Translations under genes and position numbers: made by a program | Source: an uncultured bacterium | GTDB taxonomy: Bacteria > Bacillota_I > Bacilli_A > Mycoplasmatales > Metamycoplasmataceae | Direction: 5' to 3' | Assembly: GCA_929200685.1 (NCBI GenBank) | Contig: CAKNAO010000013.1 | Location: forward strand, 1 to 12,057 | DNA length: 12,057 bases | Part shown: piece after piece, positions 9,408-12,057 of the stretch | How the letters are laid out: each line of letters begins with the position of its first letter | How positions within the stretch are numbered: the stretch's first letter is position 1 | The notes under the pieces: generated by a model | Databases searched by the model: none | What the model saw: only the letters and a program-made list of their open reading frames with translations | What the model was told of the DNA's origin: nothing

Positions 9408-9413
9408 TATAAT
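9408..9413 (+). promoter_or_regulatory. -10 box of the EEP-like gene
   Basis: A perfect TATAAT lies ten bases before an ATG at 9424 and 42 bases before the ATG of the large gene. The first distance matches the other promoters of this window, which suggests the transcript begins almost at the 9424 ATG. No clear -35 box is present at normal spacing. Confidence 0.5.
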
Positions 9414-9423
9414 GAGATTATAC

Positions 9424-9471
9424 ATGGGGTTTTATGATAAATTTCATAGAAAAAAATGACTAATAAAATAA
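9424..9471 (+). CDS. Possible 15-codon leaderless leader peptide overlapping the next start
   Basis: ATG at 9424 opens MGFYDKFHRKKWLIK and stops at TAA 9469. The Trp codon is the TGA that overlaps the ATG of the large gene (ATGA at 9456-9459), so under code 4 translation runs 12 bases past that start codon. The ATG stands ten bases after a TATAAT, like the real starts at 737 and 837. It could couple or attenuate translation of the large gene, or simply be chance. A run of seven A (9450-9456) lies in the overlap. Conservation in relatives would decide. Confidence 0.25.
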
Positions 9472-12057
9472 AATGAATAGTTTCAACAATAGGTAGTGTT
9501 TTAGTTCTTAGTGGTCTTATAACTGGGGTTGTGATTGTTTTAAATCAAAATGATGACAAAACAAACAAAAAAGATAAAAATGATGATGAAAAAGATAAAC
9601 CCAAAATTGTTGAAGAACAAGAAAAACTTCCAATTAATTTAAATAATATTGGTGTAATTGATGATTTTGAACCTATTGAATTAGAAAATAAAATGGGTTT
9701 ATGAAAATATAAAAAATTCATTGATAAAATTTATAGTTTATCTATAGAAAAAAATGAAAATAAAATTTTTTCTAAATTAAATCTTTCAAAATTTAGAACT
9801 GCAATCAAGAGAATTTTTGGTACAACAAAAGCAGGTAATATGACAAAAACAGCAGATTTAGTTGCCAAAATCATTAATAAAAATGATCAAAAAAAGTTTG
9901 TTGTTAATTTAGGTAATAAAAATGGAGAATTAGATACTTTAGTAATTGAATTAAAAAAATTAACAAAAAAACCAACTTATGTTGAATTTATTAAATTATT
10001 TAAAAATAAATCAAATGGTATTTCATATAGAAAAAGACTTAATACTGTAATGCATTTTTTATTAGGTTATAATTATAAATTTAGATTAAAGCCTAATTTA
10101 AAATATACAATTACAACAAATGATGAACACATTCTTTCTAATGAAGAAGCACAAACAAAATATAATGAATTTATGACTGAACTAGAAAGAAGAATGGGTT
10201 CTACTCAATATGTTAATATTAGTTTAGAACATTTAATTGAATCAATTAAAACTATATTTCAATCTAATAAAAATCCTTCTAGGATTTTATTTTCTAAAGA
10301 TATAATTATTCCAAATGTTGAAGGAACTAATTCTGACAATGTTGTTAAAAAATATGGTCTTTTTGGAATTGATTCATATACACCTAGAGGTAAGGGTGTT
10401 TATATTAATTCACTTGGAGATAAATTTAATGATTTAACTGATTGAATTGTAAAAGTTAAATCTATTGCTTGAAAATCTCGTCCTTCATTTAAAGATTTTG
10501 TAAATTCTTTTCCACACAGAAAAAATTTAAAATTAATAAAAAATAGATTTGTTAAAGTTTGAAAAATTGCTTTTGGTGAAAATAAAGATGCAATTAATTT
10601 TTTAAATGAAGGTATGCATAATAAATTAATAGGTTCAACAACTATTGATGTTGATTCAAAAAATCAAATTGTTGATCATAGTCAAAGTATTGCAACTATA
10701 GAACCAAGTTTAAGTTATTCACCTATTTTAGAAGATCATACAACTCTTTCTGTTTTAAAAAATAACCCTAAAATTGGTTATTGAAATTTAAAAGATTATA
10801 AAATTAAAGGTTTTTCAAATGAAGTTTTTGATAAAAAAACTAGTATGTTAGCAAAAATTCTTATTGAAACTAATGCTTCAATTATGGGTCTTAGTCAAAT
10901 AAAAGGACAAAGAGCAATTGAAAAACTTGTTAATAAGTTAAATGAATTAGATTCAACTTCATCATGAAAATTTATTAGATCTGGTTATGCTGCTTATGAT
11001 TCTCAAGAAACATTAGTTTCATCTTCTCCAAATGATGCAGAATTTTATGGTTTTATTTATAAAGGAAATGAATTTACAATTAAACCATTTGAAATTAATA
11101 AAAATGATGAAATTACTCAATATTATGGAAAAATTTATGAAAATCCTAAATTAATAAATGAATTTTCAGATAATAAAAGAACTGCTTTTATTAGACCTCC
11201 ATTTGGTGTTCAATTTGTAAATAAAGATGGTAAAGATTTTACAGCAGTTATTGGTCATCATGATTCTTTTGGTGTTGAAAGTGGACCAAAAACTAAAGGT
11301 GGAAATATTGAAGAAGCAATTCCGGCTAATTCTGGAACTTTTCCAAACCAAGGAACTCAAGAAGTTTGAGAATCATTGCATCTTATTGATGTAATGAAAT
11401 ATTTTGATAGTATTGATGGTGAAAATGGTGATTTAGTGTATATGGGTAATACAAACATTAAATATGATATGACTCAAATTAATGGTCAAGGTAGACCAAG
11501 TATATTTAAACCATTAATAGATGAAGGATTTAAGCCATTAGTAAATCCTTTAGATTCAAATCATAAAACTTCTTTAGGAGAAGTTGATTATGAAAACTCT
11601 TTTGATAGAATTTTTGTAAAATCTTCTATGCTTCCAAAAAATCAAGGAGATTCTAATTGACATAATAAATTTGAAAAATATAATCTTGGTGAAATATTCA
11701 CAAGAAGTTCAAACCCATTAGATCCTAATACATATATTGCTAGTCAAGATCTTGCTACTAAAAAAATTGATTCTAGTTATTGAGATTCAACTCAAGATAA
11801 ACCAAAAATGAAATTTATAAAAGAATTAGTTTCTGGAAATGCTCCTATTTATGCTGAATGAGATCTTTCTCAATCAGAAATAGAAAGTTCTAGTCCAAAT
11901 TGAGATACATATTTAAATAGTAGAAAAATAAATAAATTAAAAATTCCAGAAATAGAAAAAAATCCTCAAGAATTAATTGATGAAGTTTATGAAAAAATTA
12001 ATAATAAACAAACTCCAGTTACTTTACCTAGTGATGATTATGATATTTCTAAAGAAG
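9456..12057 (+). CDS. Membrane-anchored MnuA-like (DNase I/EEP fold) protein, probably catalytically degenerate, 3' end outside window
   Basis: At least 867 codons read in one frame with TGA as Trp. Residues about 5-30 form an uncleaved signal anchor without lipobox Cys, followed by a Lys/Asp-rich linker (34-50). Residues 50 to about 430 are a helical region I do not recognise. From about 440 the protein follows the mycoplasma membrane-nuclease (MnuA/Mpn491) pattern: GYWN (N444), IMGLSQI near 481, FIRPPFGVQF near 580, VIGHHDSFG (H601, H602, D603), YMGNTN at 663-667, FDRIFVKSSM (D717) and SGNAPIYAEWD near 793. Active EEP enzymes carry Glu, GDxN and SDH where this protein has Gln481, N665 and G794-N795, so it is probably not an active nuclease. 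These equivalences come from memory of the family. The fold call is fairly secure; the loss of activity is an inference. It may bind nucleic acid at the surface. No strong ribosome-binding site precedes the ATG. Confidence 0.75.

Larger units (their letters stand above)
9237..9455. other. Divergent intergenic region between nrnA and the EEP-like gene
   Basis: These 219 AT-rich bases contain promoters for both flanking genes and a 15-codon leader ORF at the right end. They also hold a 14-bp palindrome TATTTAATTAAATA at 9334-9347, and a stem of nine perfect A/T pairs (9363-9371 with 9376-9384, loop TTAC) upstream of the rightward -10 box. The palindromes may be chance in such DNA. No RNA gene was recognised. 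Confidence 0.4.

Noticed and set aside
11166..11360. Minus-strand 64-aa open frame
   Set aside because: Antisense to the conserved EEP-like domain, with composition typical of a shadow frame.
1..12057. Mobile element, CRISPR array, tRNA or rRNA
   Set aside because: I found no transposase motifs, no regularly spaced direct repeats, and no cloverleaf or rRNA-like GC-richer segment.

Overview
The window is strongly A+T-rich DNA in which every long reading frame stays open only if TGA is read as tryptophan (genetic code 4). That use of TGA, the lipobox-type lipoprotein signal and the AT-only intergenic regions point to a mycoplasma (Mollicutes). The species cannot be fixed from the sequence. I saw no tRNA, rRNA, CRISPR array or insertion sequence.

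Layout. (1) Minus strand, 737 to beyond position 1: a choline/ethanolamine kinase-like (LicA-type) phosphotransferase, 3' end outside the window. (2) A 99-bp divergent promoter region, with TATAAT boxes on each strand about 10-11 bases from each start codon, so both transcripts look leaderless. (3) Plus strand, 837-8235: a tight five-gene operon. Its genes are a 938-aa lipoprotein fusing an ABC-type solute-binding domain to a staphylococcal-nuclease-like domain, a 606-aa ABC ATPase with a large lysine-rich coiled-coil insertion, two MalF/MalG-type permeases, and a 279-aa single-pass membrane protein of unknown function. (4) A perfect 13-bp AT hairpin at 8240-8268 that can terminate transcription from both sides. 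(5) Minus strand, 9236-8250: NrnA, a DHH/DHHA1 nanoRNase/pAp phosphatase. (6) A second divergent promoter region (9237-9455). (7) Plus strand, 9456 to beyond the end: a large membrane-anchored protein whose C-terminal half resembles the MnuA-type DNase I/EEP nucleases of mycoplasmas, but with several expected catalytic residues replaced.

How the genes may work together. The nuclease-ATPase-permease-permease-NrnA set recalls the M. genitalium MG186-MG190 and M. pneumoniae MPN133-MPN136/MPN140 neighbourhoods, from memory and not searched here. In this window the nuclease is built into the substrate-binding lipoprotein itself. The simplest reading is a surface machine that cuts nucleic acid outside the cell, captures the products on the same polypeptide and imports them through the ABC transporter, with NrnA finishing short oligonucleotides inside. 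This suits an organism that depends on nucleotide salvage. The transported substrate is inferred, not shown.

The most notable points are the binding-protein/nuclease fusion, the apparently inactivated EEP nuclease at the right end, the roughly 225-residue insertion in the ABC ATPase, and the repeated leaderless promoter geometry, including a 15-codon leaderless ORF that overlaps the start of the EEP-like gene.
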